Assembly (NCBI RefSeq): GCF_009709575.1
Contig: NZ_WIXO01000001.1
Location: 2,854,001 to 2,918,000 of the forward strand
DNA from: Streptomyces taklimakanensis
Lineage (GTDB): Bacteria > Actinomycetota > Actinomycetes > Streptomycetales > Streptomycetaceae
Length of the DNA stretch: 64,000 nt
Direction of reading: 5' to 3'
The stretch's first letter is position 1; every line of letters starts with the position of its first letter. A program made the position numbers and the translations under genes. Below, in pieces: positions 6,989 through 13,893 of the stretch. The notes beneath the pieces are model-generated. The model did no database searches, was not told the origin of the DNA, and saw nothing but the letters and a program-made list of their open reading frames with translations.

Positions 6989-8495
6989 GGTGCACCTTCG
7001 TCACGGGGCTCGACGGGATCACTCGCCAGGCGATCACGGCCGCCACCAGCAGCAGGACGGCCGCGACGAACGACGTCGTCCGCATCGCCGAGGCGAACGC
7101 GTCCCGCGCGGCGGCGACGACCGCGCCATCATCGATCGTGGCCAGCGTCGATGCCAATGACTCGTTGACGGTGGCGTGTTCCCCCGCGCCCAGGTTCCCC
7201 GGCAGCTCCAGCCGTGCGCGGTACACCGCCGTCTGCAACGATCCCAGGACCGCGATACCGAGGGCGCCGCCGAGTTCGTAACCGGTCTCCGCGATGGCGG
7301 CCGCGGCACCCGACCGTTCCTTCGGCACCACACCGACCACCGAGTCGGTCGACAGCGTCATCGCGATCCCGATCCCGAGGCCCAGGACGGCCAGTGAGGC
7401 TCCCAGTCCCCAGTAGGAGGTCCAGGGCGCGGTCGCGCCGATCCCGGCGAGTCCGAGGGCTCCCAGACCGAGGCCGAAGCCGATGGAGCGCCCCGTGCCC
7501 AGCCGGGCGACCAGGAAGCCGATCACGGCGATCACCACGATGGCGGCACCGGTTCCGGGCAGCTCGGCGAGCCCGGCGTGCAGCGGCCCGTAGCCCCGCA
7601 CCATCTGCAGGTACTGGGAGAAGAAGAAGAGCAGGCCGAGGAAGGCGAAGATGGCCAGCGCGTTCGCGCCGACGGCGCCGGCGAAAGCGGGGAGCCGGAA
7701 CAGCGAGACGTCCAGCAGCGGAACGTCCAGGCGTGTCTGTCGGCGCAGGAAGGCCCACCCGCCCAGCGCTCCCACGGCGGCGGCGAGGAGCACGATCGTG
7801 TCGGGTCCGCTGCCGATCCAGCGCTTGACGGCATACACCAGGGGCACGATCGCCAGGATCGAGAGCACCGAGGAGGTCAGGTCGATCCGTCGGCCGGCGG
7901 TGCCGCGGGACTCCGGCAGGAGGAACCACCCGCCGACCAGCGCCAGCACCATGATCGGCACGTTGATCAGGAACACCGACCCCCACCAGAAGTGCTCCAG
8001 GAGCACACCGCCCACCAGCGGCCCCAGAGCGGCTCCCGCGGTGGCACCGACGGACCAGAGCGCGATCGCGCGGGTCCGTTGCGCGGGGTCGAGGAACACG
8101 GCGCGCACGATCGACAAGGTCGAGGGCATCAGCGTGGCCCCGGCCACGCCGAGCAGGGCACGGGCCGCGATCAGGGTCTCCGCGTCGGGCGCGAAGGCGG
8201 CGAGCACGGAAGCCGTGCCGAACGCCGCGCTCCCCGTCAGCAGGAGGCGCTTGCGACCGATCCGATCGGCGACATTGCCCATCGTGATCAGCAGTCCCGC
8301 CAGCACGAACGCGTAGATGTCACCGATCCACAGCACCTGGGTGGCCGTCGGGGACAAGTCCTCGGTCAGCGACGGAACGGCGAGGTACAGCACCGTGCCG
8401 TCGATGGCGAGCAGCATCACGACGAGCACGAGCACGGCGAGCGCGGCCCACTCGCGGGGGCCGGCGAGCCGCGGCGTCGGATTCACATCGATCAC
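6975..8495 (-). CDS. DHA2-type MFS multidrug exporter
   Basis: The 506-residue membrane protein has about 14 transmembrane helices, the hallmark of the DHA2 (EmrB/QacA) family. MFS motif A appears as GNVADRIGRKRLLLTG and motif C-like glycines around GATAGAALGPLVGGVLL. It should export hydrophobic drugs or a secondary metabolite by proton antiport. The start is taken as GTG at 8495 (MIDVNPTPR), because the ATGs just upstream run into a stop; a GTG three codons further in is also possible. It is coupled to the TetR gene downstream and sits behind an operator. Confidence 0.93.
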   Translation of the reverse strand: MIDVNPTPRLAGPREWAALAVLVLVVMLLAIDGTVLYLAVPSLTEDLSPTATQVLWIGDIYAFVLAGLLITMGNVADRIGRKRLLLTGSAAFGTASVLAAFAPDAETLIAARALLGVAGATLMPSTLSIVRAVFLDPAQRTRAIALWSVGATAGAALGPLVGGVLLEHFWWGSVFLINVPIMVLALVGGWFLLPESRGTAGRRIDLTSSVLSILAIVPLVYAVKRWIGSGPDTIVLLAAAVGALGGWAFLRRQTRLDVPLLDVSLFRLPAFAGAVGANALAIFAFLGLLFFFSQYLQMVRGYGPLHAGLAELPGTGAAIVVIAVIGFLVARLGTGRSIGFGLGLGALGLAGIGATAPWTSYWGLGASLAVLGLGIGIAMTLSTDSVVGVVPKERSGAAAAIAETGYELGGALGIAVLGSLQTAVYRARLELPGNLGAGEHATVNESLASTLATIDDGAVVAAARDAFASAMRTTSFVAAVLLLVAAVIAWRVIPSSPVTKVHHDVA

Positions 8496-8508
8496 ATCAT
8501 CGACCCTA

Positions 8509-8547
8509 ACAAACCATTTGGTCGGTTAAGCGGTCCAAATGGTTTGT
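8509..8547. promoter_or_regulatory. Operator: 13-bp perfect inverted repeat upstream of the MFS-tetR operon
   Basis: ACAAACCATTTGG (8509-8521) and its exact reverse complement CCAAATGGTTTGT (8535-8547) are separated by 13 bases. Each half resembles a TetR site (AACCGACCAAATGGTT-like) on its own, so two dimers could bind. The repeat lies 14 bp upstream of the exporter start. Confidence 0.8.
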
Positions 8548-8592
8548 CAAGGAGTGAGCCGCCTCACCGCACGGGCCGCGGCCCTCGGCTTG

Positions 8593-8616
8593 ATAGGCAA
8601 GCAGATACTTGCCTAT
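8593..8616. promoter_or_regulatory. ArsR-type operator, 9-bp perfect arms
   Basis: ATAGGCAAG (8593-8601) and CTTGCCTAT (8608-8616) form a perfect inverted repeat with a 6-base spacer, ending 9 bases before the arsR GTG. The form and position fit autorepression by the downstream ArsR protein. Confidence 0.75.
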
Positions 8617-8625
8617 TCTGTGGCC

Positions 8626-8928
8626 GTGGCCGACGACCTCTTCAAAGCCCTGGCCGACCCCACCCGCCGCACCATCCTCGACGAGCTCACGGAGAAGTCC
8701 GGACAGACCCTGTTCGAGATCTGCTCGCGGTTGAGCATGAAGCACCGGCTCGGCATCTCGCGCCAGGCGGTCTCCCAGCACCTCGCCCTGCTGGAGGCCG
8801 CCGGGCTCGTCGAAACCAGACGGGAGGGCCGCTACAAGTTCCACGACCTGAACACGGCGCCGCTGCGGCGGATAACCGAGCGGTGGCCCACGCCCGCCCC
8901 CTCCGAACCAGAGAAGAGCACTCCGTGA
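8626..8928 (+). CDS. ArsR-family transcriptional regulator
   Basis: The 100-residue protein is a winged helix regulator: LFKALADPTRRTILDEL, then the recognition helix region GISRQAVSQHLALLEAAGLV and the wing TRREGRYKFHDLNTAPL. No cysteine pair of the metal-sensing ArsR proteins is seen (the only Cys is in EICSRL), so it is more likely of the non-metal type that controls VOC or SRPBCC-like neighbours. The start is GTG at 8626; an in-frame GTG at 8620 overlaps less well with the operator geometry. The stop overlaps the GTG of the VOC gene. Confidence 0.88.
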   Translation: MADDLFKALADPTRRTILDELTEKSGQTLFEICSRLSMKHRLGISRQAVSQHLALLEAAGLVETRREGRYKFHDLNTAPLRRITERWPTPAPSEPEKSTP

Positions 8929-9317
8929 AGATCCATCTGACCAGCGTCTTCGTCGACGACCAGGACAAGGCCGAGCACTTCTACACCGAGATCCTCGGCT
9001 TCGTGAAGAAGCACGACGTCCCCCTGGGCGAGGAGGCCCGGTGGCTGACCGTCATCGCGCCCGACGAGCCCGACGGCACCGAACTCCTCCTGGAACCCGC
9101 CGGCCACCCGGCCGTCAAGCCCTACCGCGACGCGCTCGTCAAGGACGGCATCCCGCTCGCCCAGTTCGCCGTCGCCGACGTGGAGGCGGAGTACGAGCGC
9201 CTGCGCGCCCTCGGCGTCCGCTTCACCCAGGAGCCCCTGGCGATGGGCCCCGTCACCACCGCCGTCTTCGACGACACCTGCGGCAATCTGATCCAGCTCG
9301 CGACACGGCCGCGGTGA
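8925..9317 (+). CDS. VOC-family (glyoxalase/bleomycin resistance) protein
   Basis: The 130-residue protein shows the paired beta-alpha-beta-beta-beta modules of the vicinal oxygen chelate fold: IHLTSVFVDDQDKAEHFYTE, then LGFVKKHDVPLGE and a C-terminal module ending FDDTCGNLIQLATRPR. Candidate metal ligands are His4 in module one and the terminal Glu/Gln region (GNLIQL, where Glu is usual). Members isomerise, cleave or sequester small molecules; the substrate is unknown. The GTG start at 8925 overlaps the arsR TGA, so both are co-expressed and probably induced by the same compound. Confidence 0.87.
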   Translation: MKIHLTSVFVDDQDKAEHFYTEILGFVKKHDVPLGEEARWLTVIAPDEPDGTELLLEPAGHPAVKPYRDALVKDGIPLAQFAVADVEAEYERLRALGVRFTQEPLAMGPVTTAVFDDTCGNLIQLATRPR

Positions 9318-9375
9318 GCCCGCTCCGGGACGGCCCGGGGGCGGCCCGGGTCCGGGCCGGGGCCGTCCGGGATCG

Positions 9376-10050
9376 TCACCGCGCTCGGCGCGCCCCCGCC
9401 GCCCGCCGCGCGCGCGGCTCCTCCACCGCGCGCCGCGCCTGCTCGCGGGCGTGGCCGAAGGGGTCGGGGAGGACACGCAGGCCGTGGGCGACGAGAGCGC
9501 CCTCGTGCAACAGCATGAGCGTCCGTCCCAGCTCCTCCGCCTCCGAATCCCCTTCGAGCCCCCCGGAGGCGGTGGCCTCGCCGGCAGCGGCCCCGCCGGC
9601 GGTGATCTCGCGGGCGAGGTCCGTGAAGAGCCCGAGCATCCAACGCTTCTGACCCGTGATGACGGCGTGGGCCGGGTGGGAGGGATCGCTGATCTCGGCA
9701 TGGGCGTTGACCATGCCGCACCCCTTGGAGCCGTTCTCCTCGGCCCACGCGCGGGACGCCTCGAAGACGGCCAGGCAGCGTGCCACCGGTTCGCCCGGTG
9801 CCGCGTCGAGGAAGTCGGCCAGGAAGGCCCTCCACCGTTCGTCGCGGGCCGCCAGGTACTCCACGACGATCTGCTCCTTGGAGCCGAACCGGTCGTAGAT
9901 GGTCTTCTTCGCCACGCCCGCCTCGACGGCGATCAGGTCCACCCCGACGGCGTGGATGCCCCGGCCGTAGAAGAGTCTCTCCGCCGCCTCCAGGACCCGT
10001 CTCGCGGCGGGTGTCACCGTGACGCGCCTCGGCTCCGTTCCGTTCTCCAC
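9376..10050 (-). CDS. TetR-family regulator, divergent from an EamA transporter
   Basis: The 224-residue protein begins VENGTEPRRVTVTPAARRV and has a TetR HTH (AAERLFYGRGIHAVGVDLIA, then AGVAKKTIYDRFGSKEQIV) in its first 65 residues, followed by a helical effector domain with a Gly/Ala/Glu-rich loop near residue 175 and a basic C-terminus. The GTG at 10050 is the most plausible start, since upstream sequence is operator. It faces the EamA gene across a 14-bp-arm palindrome, so it likely represses both. Confidence 0.9.
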   Translation of the reverse strand: MENGTEPRRVTVTPAARRVLEAAERLFYGRGIHAVGVDLIAVEAGVAKKTIYDRFGSKEQIVVEYLAARDERWRAFLADFLDAAPGEPVARCLAVFEASRAWAEENGSKGCGMVNAHAEISDPSHPAHAVITGQKRWMLGLFTDLAREITAGGAAAGEATASGGLEGDSEAEELGRTLMLLHEGALVAHGLRVLPDPFGHAREQARRAVEEPRARRAAGARRAR

Positions 10051-10059
10051 ACCCCCATA

Positions 10060-10103
10060 GTAGACCGATCTGTATACTCCACAGAGTAGACAGATCGGTC
10101 TAC
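10060..10103. promoter_or_regulatory. TetR operator between tetR and the EamA gene
   Basis: GTAGACCGATCTGT (10060-10073) and ACAGATCGGTCTAC (10090-10103) are perfect 14-bp arms around a 16-base A+T-richer spacer. The placement in the divergent intergenic region, 10 bp from the TetR start, fits a shared operator-promoter. Confidence 0.82.
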
Positions 10104-10152
10104 CCCGGCTCGTCGCGCCGTCCGGCCGGACGGCCCTACGGAGGGAACGGCG

Positions 10153-11121
10153 ATGAACGCCCTGCTCTCGGGCGCGCTCGTGCTGAGCTGGAGCTCCGGT
10201 TTCATCGGGGCCAAGCTGGGGGCGGAGAGCGCGCCCGCGGTCACGCTCCTGATGTGGCGTTTCCTGCCGCTGACCGCCGTACTGGCCCTCGTCGTCGCCC
10301 TCCGCGCCAGGGACGCCTGGCGCGGACTGTCGGCAGGCGTCCTGGGCAGGCAGGCCGCCATCGGCCTGCTGTCGCAGAGCGCCTACCTGTTCACCGTCTA
10401 CTACGCGATCCAGCTCGGCGTCTCCAGCGGAACCACCGCCCTGATCGACGGCATCCAACCCCTCGTCGCCGGAGCGCTCGCCGGTCCCCTGCTGCGCCAG
10501 TACGTCTCGCGCCGGCAGTGGATCGGCCTGTGGCTCGGCGTGGGCGGCGCCGCCGTGGTCGCCACCGCCGACGCCTCCTCCGCCGCCGGGGCGGCCTGGT
10601 GGGCCTACCTCGTTCCGTTCCTCGGCATGCTCGCGCTGGTGGCGGCGACCTTCCTGGAGGAACGGTCCCGCACCCGCGTCGCCCCCACCGTCTCGATGAC
10701 CGTGCACTGCGCCACCAGCACCGTTCTCTTCACCGCCCTGGCGGTCGGAACCGGTACCGCGACACCACCGGCGGACCCCTCGTTCTGGTTCGCGGTGGGC
10801 TGGCTCGCCCTCGTGGCCACCTTCGTCGCCTACGGCCTGTACTGGCTCGTCCTCGAACGCTCGGGGGTGACGAAGGTCAACACCCTCATGTTCCTCATGG
10901 CCCCGGTCACCGCCGTGTGGGGCGCCCTCGCCTTCGACGAGCCCTTCGGACCCCGGACCGTCGTCGGGCTGGGCCTCGGCCTCGCCGCGGCCGTCATCGT
11001 CCACCGCGGGGGCACGCGGTCCGCCCGGATCCGGACACGCCGCGCACGACCGGTGCGGACCGGCGAGCCGGCCGAGGACGGGGACCGCCTCCCGGGCCGG
11101 TGCGGCACCGGACGGGCCTGA
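10153..11121 (+). CDS. EamA/DMT-family transporter
   Basis: The 322-residue protein has about ten transmembrane helices in two EamA repeats. The first starts LLSGALVLSWSSGFIGAKLG with the conserved PAVTLLMWRFLPL, and the second is around WWAYLVPFLGMLALVAATFL through LMAPVTAVWGALAFDEPF. DMT carriers export metabolites or drugs; the substrate is unknown. The last 35 residues are Arg-rich and cytoplasmic. The ATG at 10153 follows GGAGGGAACGGCG. Control by the divergent TetR protein is expected. Confidence 0.9.
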   Translation: MNALLSGALVLSWSSGFIGAKLGAESAPAVTLLMWRFLPLTAVLALVVALRARDAWRGLSAGVLGRQAAIGLLSQSAYLFTVYYAIQLGVSSGTTALIDGIQPLVAGALAGPLLRQYVSRRQWIGLWLGVGGAAVVATADASSAAGAAWWAYLVPFLGMLALVAATFLEERSRTRVAPTVSMTVHCATSTVLFTALAVGTGTATPPADPSFWFAVGWLALVATFVAYGLYWLVLERSGVTKVNTLMFLMAPVTAVWGALAFDEPFGPRTVVGLGLGLAAAVIVHRGGTRSARIRTRRARPVRTGEPAEDGDRLPGRCGTGRA

Positions 11122-11166
11122 GAACCCGCGCCCCCTCGTCCACCCGGAGCCTCCACGCCGGGACCC

Positions 11167-11973
11167 TCACCCGGCGGCGCCCGGGAGGTCGGCGTCCAGG
11201 AACGGGACGACCGCTCCGCCCAGCAGGGGGGAGGACAGCAGGTCGTGGTGCGTGGCTCCGGGCAGGACGGCCAGCCGGGAGACCGGGCGCCCCGAGTGGT
11301 CCCGGCGGCCGTCCCGCAGACCGCCGCCGAGCAGGGCGAAGAACTCCGCGACGTGCGCGGGCCGCACCGCGTCGGCGTCGGCGAAGACCAACAGCGTCGG
11401 CGCGGTGATCCCCGAGACCTCGGACGTCCAGTCGTACTCCCGCCCCAGCATCTCGGCCGTCTTGGCCACCAGCACCGGCCAGTCCTCCACCCGGGGCGCC
11501 AGCCGTTCGTACCGCTCGTGGAGCGGTGACCGCCGCATGGCCTCCGCCATCCCCGCGTCCATCCGGTCCATCTCGGCGGTCACCTCCGGGAACCAGCCGC
11601 TCCGGCGCGCGGGGAAGGAGACCGCCACCAGACGGCGCACCACGGCCGGGTACTGGATCACGGTGCGCAGGGCCACGCCCGCGCCCATGGAGTAGCCCAG
11701 TACGTCCGCCCTCCCCAGGCCGAGGCGCCCGATCAGGGCGGCGACGTCGTCGGCCATCGTCTCCGGCCGCAACGGGCGGTCGGCGTCCGGCGAGCGGCCG
11801 TGGCCCTGGAGATCGACCAGGAAGACCCGGCGTCCCTCGGCCAGCTCGGGCAGGACGGGCGCGAACGACTCGCCCGCGCCGTACCCACCGTGCAGCAGCA
11901 CCAGCGGCTCACCCGGTCCCGCACCGCGCTCCTCGACGTACAGGGGCGTTCCGTTCGCGTCCACGAGTCCCAC
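11167..11973 (-). CDS. Alpha/beta-fold hydrolase
   Basis: The 268-residue protein has the alpha/beta hydrolase core: oxyanion motif LVLLHGGYGAGES near residue 25, nucleophile elbow GYSMGAGVA (Ser near 96), acid DADAVRP near 200 and catalytic His in GATHHDLL near 240. It is similar in layout to peroxidase/esterase-type hydrolases, but the substrate cannot be named. The start is GTG at 11973. It is a lone gene whose end lies 45 bp from the end of the EamA gene (convergent). Confidence 0.9.
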   Translation of the reverse strand: MGLVDANGTPLYVEERGAGPGEPLVLLHGGYGAGESFAPVLPELAEGRRVFLVDLQGHGRSPDADRPLRPETMADDVAALIGRLGLGRADVLGYSMGAGVALRTVIQYPAVVRRLVAVSFPARRSGWFPEVTAEMDRMDAGMAEAMRRSPLHERYERLAPRVEDWPVLVAKTAEMLGREYDWTSEVSGITAPTLLVFADADAVRPAHVAEFFALLGGGLRDGRRDHSGRPVSRLAVLPGATHHDLLSSPLLGGAVVPFLDADLPGAAG

Positions 11974-12145
11974 GTGCCGTTCCTCCCAGGGGCGTTCGGT
12001 CGTCAGGGGGTGGACCGGAGCGGACCGCCGAACTCATCGGTCGGGGCGCCCCCGCCGACACCGCCGGCGCCGGACGCCTGTGACGTCGGCAACGCCCGGG
12101 AAACCGGGGGACATTGTTCGGCGGTTCCGGAGCAGGAGGCGGTAT

Positions 12146-13066
12146 ATGGCACCGTCCTTCTCGACGCCCGCGGACTTCGAAGCGATATTCCACACCACGG
12201 TCTCGCCCCTCCTCGTCCTCGACACCGCGCTGGTGATCCGGGACGTCAACCGTTCCTACGCGGCGGTGACGTTCCGCGAGCGGGAGGAGCTGGTCGGACG
12301 GCACATGTTCGACGCCTTCCCCGCCAACCCGCACGACCCGGACGCGGACGGGGTGCGCAACCTGGACGCCTCGTTCCGGCGCGTGCTGGCCCGAAGGACC
12401 GAGGACGCGATGGGGGTCCAGAAGTACGACATCCCCTTCCCCGACTCCCCCACCGGCTTCCGCGAGAAGTACTGGCTCCCCCTCAACAGCCCCGTCCTCG
12501 CCCCGGACGGGGAGGTCACCGCGCTGCTGCACCACGTCGAGGACGTCACCGGCTTCCACGAGGAGCTGGCCCGCATCGAACACGCCTACCGGCGCACCGA
12601 CACCCCCACCCCCCGCACCCACACCGCGGTCGCCCAACGCGGCTACGCGCGCCACCTGGCCCAGGCGGCGGACGAGGTCCGGCGCCTGGAGGAACTCCGG
12701 GAGGAGGTCGAGCAGCTCCGGCAGGCGCTGCACTCCCGGGCCGTGATCGACCAGGCCATCGGCATCGTCCAGGCCGAGCGGCGCTGCAACCCCGAGGACG
12801 CCTTCCAGATCCTGGTGACCGTCTCCCAACGCACCAACGTCAAGCTCCGCGACATCGCCACGGCCCTCGTCCGGCGGGCCGAGGACACCCCACCGGGGCT
12901 CCTCCTGCCGGAGTTCCCGTCGGGTACCGCCCCCTCCGGCCGCCGGTCCGTCGCGCGGAGGGAGCGGCGGAGCGGTGCGGGAGGGCGCCCGGAGGCGGGA
13001 GCGGACGGCGGAACCCGCCCCCGGGCTCCGCTCGCCCCGCCGGGTCCGGCGGGTCCGGCGTCCTGA
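12146..13066 (+). CDS. PAS-ANTAR domain RNA-binding antiterminator-like regulator
   Basis: The 306-residue protein has an N-terminal PAS domain (about residues 8-135: LLVLDTALVIRDVNRSYAAV, then LVGRHMFDAF and the PAC-like VTALLHHVEDVTGFHEE), a coiled-coil linker of Glu/Leu/Arg heptads (EVRRLEELREEVEQLRQAL, about 185-210) and an ANTAR domain (AIGIVQAERRCNPEDAFQIL, then SQRTNVKLRDIATALV). ANTAR domains bind nascent RNA hairpins to block termination, so PAS sensing probably gates antitermination. The tail is Arg/Pro-rich and disordered. The ATG at 12146 has AGGAGG upstream. No RNA target is visible nearby. Confidence 0.9.
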   Translation: MAPSFSTPADFEAIFHTTVSPLLVLDTALVIRDVNRSYAAVTFREREELVGRHMFDAFPANPHDPDADGVRNLDASFRRVLARRTEDAMGVQKYDIPFPDSPTGFREKYWLPLNSPVLAPDGEVTALLHHVEDVTGFHEELARIEHAYRRTDTPTPRTHTAVAQRGYARHLAQAADEVRRLEELREEVEQLRQALHSRAVIDQAIGIVQAERRCNPEDAFQILVTVSQRTNVKLRDIATALVRRAEDTPPGLLLPEFPSGTAPSGRRSVARRERRSGAGGRPEAGADGGTRPRAPLAPPGPAGPAS

Positions 13067-13138
13067 CTTCCCGGCGCTCCCACCGCCCCCACCGGCCCCG
13101 CGCCGGGATCGGGCGGGGACCGGACCGTTTCGGTCCGT

Positions 13139-13192
13139 TTGTTCTCCGACGGGGGCCGTGCCTACACTCCCATGTGTACGAAACCGTTTCGT
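13139..13192 (+). promoter_or_regulatory. Promoter and operator for tetR-MMPL
   Basis: A TTGTTC (13139-13144) and TACACT (13163-13168) pair with an 18-base spacer forms a plausible promoter. Just downstream, ACGAAAC-C-GTTTCGT (13178-13192) is a perfect palindrome over the expected start site, 19 bp before the TetR ATG. It is a likely autorepression site. Confidence 0.65.
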
Positions 13193-13211
13193 TCACGATG
13201 GAGCGTCCAGG

Positions 13212-13820
13212 ATGACCGACCGGTCGACCGCCGCCGCCATCCCCTCCGGCCGGCGCACCCGACTGACCCCGGAGCGGGAGCGGGAACTCTTCGAGGCCGT
13301 GGTCGACCTGGTCCGCGAGCACGGCTACGAGGCACTGACGATGGACGCGGTGGCCGCCCGCACCCGGTCCAGCAAGGCGACCCTGTACCGGCAGTGGGAG
13401 AGCAAGCCGAAGCTGGTCGCCACCGCGCTGCGGCACCTGGCCAGGTTCTCCCCCTCCTGCATCGACACCGGCTCCCTCGCCGAGGACCTGCGGCAGATCA
13501 CCCGGGAGGCCGCCAAGCACGCGGTCGAGGACAACGCCCTGCTGAGCGGCCTCGCCCACGCCGTCACCAAGGACCCCGAACTCCAACAGGCCCTGCACGA
13601 CCTGTACATCCGGCCCGAGTTGGAGACGCTCGACGCCATCATGCGCAGGGCCGTCGAGCGCGGCGAGCTGGACGCCGACAACCCCGCCACCGAGTTCGTC
13701 GTACACCTGCTGGTGGGGGCGCTGGGCACCCGCCGGCTGGTGGAGAACAAGGACCCGGACGCCGAATACCTGGAGCGCTACCTGCGGGCGATCGTCTTCC
13801 CGGCGCTCGGCGTCTCCTGA
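13212..13820 (+). CDS. TetR-family regulator of the MMPL transporter
   Basis: The 202-residue protein has a TetR DNA-binding domain (LFEAVVDLVREHGYEALTMD, then AARTRSSKATLYRQWESKPK; residues about 25-75) and a C-terminal TetR_C domain (ARFSPSCIDTGSLAEDLRQI onward). ATG at 13212 follows the palindrome. The 73-bp gap to the MMPL gene and common orientation make a repressor-transporter operon likely. This arrangement is common in Streptomyces for lipid or antibiotic export. Confidence 0.92.
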   Translation: MTDRSTAAAIPSGRRTRLTPERERELFEAVVDLVREHGYEALTMDAVAARTRSSKATLYRQWESKPKLVATALRHLARFSPSCIDTGSLAEDLRQITREAAKHAVEDNALLSGLAHAVTKDPELQQALHDLYIRPELETLDAIMRRAVERGELDADNPATEFVVHLLVGALGTRRLVENKDPDAEYLERYLRAIVFPALGVS

Positions 13821-13893
13821 CCGGCCCGGTTCCGCTACGGGCCACCGCATCTGGAAAATCCCGTCCACTCCGACTCAGGAGCCCTTACACATC

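Noticed and set aside
8626..8928. ArsR as an arsenic or metal sensor
   Set aside because: Only one cysteine, no vicinal pair in the recognition helix, and no arsenic transport or reductase genes nearby.
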